From NCBI GenBank assembly GCA_002345825.1, contig DDWD01000193.1:1-45537 (forward strand): a stretch of 45,537 bases of DNA. The letters are read 5' to 3'. The notes beneath the pieces were generated by a model, which ran no database searches, had not been told where the DNA came from, and saw only the letters and a program-made list of their open reading frames with translations. Shown in pieces: positions 43,545 to 45,537 of this stretch; the stretch's first letter is position 1; each line of letters begins with the position of its first letter. This stretch comes from Bacteroidales bacterium UBA2295 (lineage in GTDB: Bacteria; Bacteroidota; Bacteroidia; Bacteroidales; Tenuifilaceae). Both the position numbers and the translations under genes were made by a program.

Positions 43545-45537
43545 ATGAAAAATAAAGTAGCAATCCTCTCGCTAGTAGTAGCAATTCTATTTGGCTGTTC
43601 GCCACGCGAAAAGGCTTCCGACTCACCCATTGACTATAGTGGCTATGTTGCTGCTCATACCATGGGAAGCATATCAATAAAAGATGCCGTAGTTTTTACA
43701 TTTGCTTCCAAAATTATCTCCTCCGAGGAAATTGGTAGCAAAGCCGATTCTAAATTAATGAGGATTAGGCCATCGGTTAAAGGATCTTTGGTTTGGAAAG
43801 ATGAACGCACCATAGAGTTTAGGCCCGAGGATACCTTTAAGGGCGATACCGAGTATGAAGTATCAGTGGCCCTAAACAGGGTAATCGAAAATATTCCGAA
43901 AGAAAAAAGAACCTACACATTCAGCCTGAGAACCATTAAGCAAGCGATGGAAGTTCGGATCAATGGGCTTGAGTTCTATGGCGACGAGACACGCAAGGAT
44001 CGACGAATTAGCGGCACTGTGCTAACCGCCGATTATGTTGATACAAAATCGATTACTGAAACTGTTACCGCCAAGCAATCTGGCAATGATCTCGAAATCA
44101 CTTGGGTGTCAACTGCCGATGGGCGCACACACAACTTTTGGATTGAGGGTGTTGAGCAAAATAACGAAACTGAGAAAGTGCTGATTAACTCAACTGGCGT
44201 ACCTATTAGCGTACACCAAATTGGTTTCGAGGCTGTAGAGGTTCCCCCTAAGGGGGTATTCAGAGTGCTCTCGCACAACGTGGTGCAATCGCCCGAACAG
44301 TATGTCGAGATTCGATTCTCGGAACCAGTTGATCCATCTCAAAACCTCCAAGGGCTAATTAATGCAAATGGAATTGCCGAAAGCAGAATTATTACCGATG
44401 GTAATTTGGTAAGGGTTTATCCAACAACCCGCGTTTCAGGCAATTTCAACTTCGAAATATCGCCTGGCATTCGTAATATCGATGGGCAAAGGCTAAATCA
44501 GCAAACGGCAATTACTGTCTCGCTACAAAAAATTAAACCCCAAATTAAGATAGTGGGAAATGGCGTTATTCTCCCCTCCTCTGGTGGTCTCGTCTTCCCT
44601 TTCCGAGCGGTTAACCTAAAAGCTGTTGATGTAAGCATTTTCAAGGTTTATGAAGAAAATATTGCTCAATTTTTACAAGCCAGCAATCTTGATGGCTCCA
44701 ATGAGCTGGGCAGGGTTGGTAGGCTTCTGCTCAAAAAAACTGTTATGCTGGACCAAACCGGACAAACCGACTTCACAAAATGGAACACCTATAACATCGA
44801 CCTATCGGAACTAATCAAAACAGAACCCGGAGCCATATATCGGGTAACGCTAAGCATAAGGCTTGAGCATTCAACCTATATTTGTAATGGGGACGACAAA
44901 GAAAAGCCAATCACTATGATTGATGAGCGGTACGACTCCAACGATGACATTCCACGAACGTATTACTACTACGACGATATTGATTACGACCTGTACGACT
45001 GGCGCGAGCGCGATAACCCTTGCCACACATCTTACTACCAACGCAAATCGGTGCACCGCAATGTGCTAGCCTCCGACCTAGGAATAATTGCAAAGGCCGG
45101 AACCGATGGTGAATGGCTAGTTGCAGTTACTGACCTCAACTCGGCTCAGCCAATTAGCGGAGTAAACATCGAATTGCTCAACTTCCAGCAACAAGTTATT
45201 GCCTCGGCCTCAACCGACAACAATGGCTTTGCCACATTTAACCTCACCGAGCAGCAGGTACCTTTCCTAGCCATAGCTAAAAGTGGCGATCAGCGAGGAT
45301 ATCTTAAACTCGACCAAGGTTCAAACCTATCGTTCAGCGCATTCGATGTTTCGGGGGCTGCAATTCAAAAAGGGCTCAAGGGATTTATGTACGGAGAGCG
45401 AGGTGTTTGGCGCCCGGGCGACACACTTTTTGTTTCATTTATCCTCGAGGATAAGGGCAAAACATTGCCAGCGAATCACCCCGTATCGTTCGAACTTATA
45501 AACTCCCGTGGTCAGCTAATCCATCGTAAGGTGGCCA
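43545..45537 (+). CDS. Alpha-2-macroglobulin family lipoprotein (3' end outside window)
   Basis: The first 664 residues of a protein of a family that is usually about 1800 residues in Bacteroidota. A lipoprotein signal peptide ends in LFGC with Cys18. Extended beta domains follow (macroglobulin/MG type): FTFASKII...VWKDERTIEFRPEDTF near 60-100, IDGQRLNQQ near 325, then LNTDGEWLVAVTDLNS-type segment near 520 and the FMYGERGVWRPGDTLFVSF hallmark near residue 610. An Asp/Tyr-rich stretch lies near 460-490. These proteins guard the cell against proteases in the periplasm or at the surface. The bait region and any thioester motif lie beyond the window end. It is divergent from the PepSY-TonB receptor pair, with 200 bp between. 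Confidence 0.93.
   Translation, partial: MKNKVAILSLVVAILFGCSPREKASDSPIDYSGYVAAHTMGSISIKDAVVFTFASKIISSEEIGSKADSKLMRIRPSVKGSLVWKDERTIEFRPEDTFKGDTEYEVSVALNRVIENIPKEKRTYTFSLRTIKQAMEVRINGLEFYGDETRKDRRISGTVLTADYVDTKSITETVTAKQSGNDLEITWVSTADGRTHNFWIEGVEQNNETEKVLINSTGVPISVHQIGFEAVEVPPKGVFRVLSHNVVQSPEQYVEIRFSEPVDPSQNLQGLINANGIAESRIITDGNLVRVYPTTRVSGNFNFEISPGIRNIDGQRLNQQTAITVSLQKIKPQIKIVGNGVILPSSGGLVFPFRAVNLKAVDVSIFKVYEENIAQFLQASNLDGSNELGRVGRLLLKKTVMLDQTGQTDFTKWNTYNIDLSELIKTEPGAIYRVTLSIRLEHSTYICNGDDKEKPITMIDERYDSNDDIPRTYYYYDDIDYDLYDWRERDNPCHTSYYQRKSVHRNVLASDLGIIAKAGTDGEWLVAVTDLNSAQPISGVNIELLNFQQQVIASASTDNNGFATFNLTEQQVPFLAIAKSGDQRGYLKLDQGSNLSFSAFDVSGAAIQKGLKGFMYGERGVWRPGDTLFVSFILEDKGKTLPANHPVSFELINSRGQLIHRKVA

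Overview
The window looks like a chromosomal stretch of an anaerobic, probably motile Bacteroidota, most likely Bacteroidales. Pointers are a SusC-like style TonB receptor with an N-terminal regulatory domain, a fused DAHP synthase/chorismate mutase, a separate PurS, a lipoprotein alpha-2-macroglobulin, AT-rich spacers with few Shine-Dalgarno sites, and a tungsten-type aldehyde:ferredoxin oxidoreductase (AOR). The phylum call is an inference from gene style; there is no rRNA or other marker here. Almost all genes in the first 31 kb lie on the minus strand, so operons read from high to low coordinates.

Region 1 (1-15.0 kb) is a dense signalling block. A seven-PAS hybrid histidine kinase overlaps an MEDS-domain sensor gene, with a 5'-truncated kinase fragment beside it. 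Then come an NTF2-like lipoprotein, a CheY-type receiver, CheW, a chemoreceptor with a long helical sensor, a receiver that has lost its phospho-acceptor Asp, and a three-gene phosphorelay (dCache-PAS-HisKA_2 kinase, REC-HisKA_3 kinase, NarL-type regulator). An 860-bp non-coding stretch with a 12-bp terminal inverted repeat follows (15.0-15.9 kb).

Region 2 (15.9-22.2 kb) is a tungsto-enzyme cassette: ThiF/MoeB-like E1, MoaD-like carrier, radical SAM/SPASM maturase and AOR. A sigma-54 activator (GAF-PAS-AAA+-Fis) is divergently transcribed. A -24/-12 promoter with GG-N10-GC spacing lies in front of the AOR gene, and repeated TTTACAGT-like sites lie about 110-150 bp further upstream.

Region 3 (22.8-31.2 kb) holds a REC-kinase, a second chemoreceptor (Cache_3-Cache_2 type) with a strong terminator, and an apparent operon of Fe-dependent alcohol dehydrogenase, PAS histidine kinase and NtrC-type regulator. 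Together with region 2 this suggests an alcohol-aldehyde-acid interconversion module embedded in dedicated sensory circuitry. That functional link is an inference.

Region 4 (31.3-45.5 kb) is mostly housekeeping and envelope genes: PurS, DAHP synthase/chorismate mutase, penicillin-binding protein 1C, a GAF histidine kinase, a large secreted Asp-box (sortilin-like) protein, a haem/siderophore-type TonB receptor with a PepSY membrane protein, and the 5' part of an alpha-2-macroglobulin lipoprotein gene cut by the window end. No tRNA, rRNA, CRISPR array, transposase or phage gene was seen.
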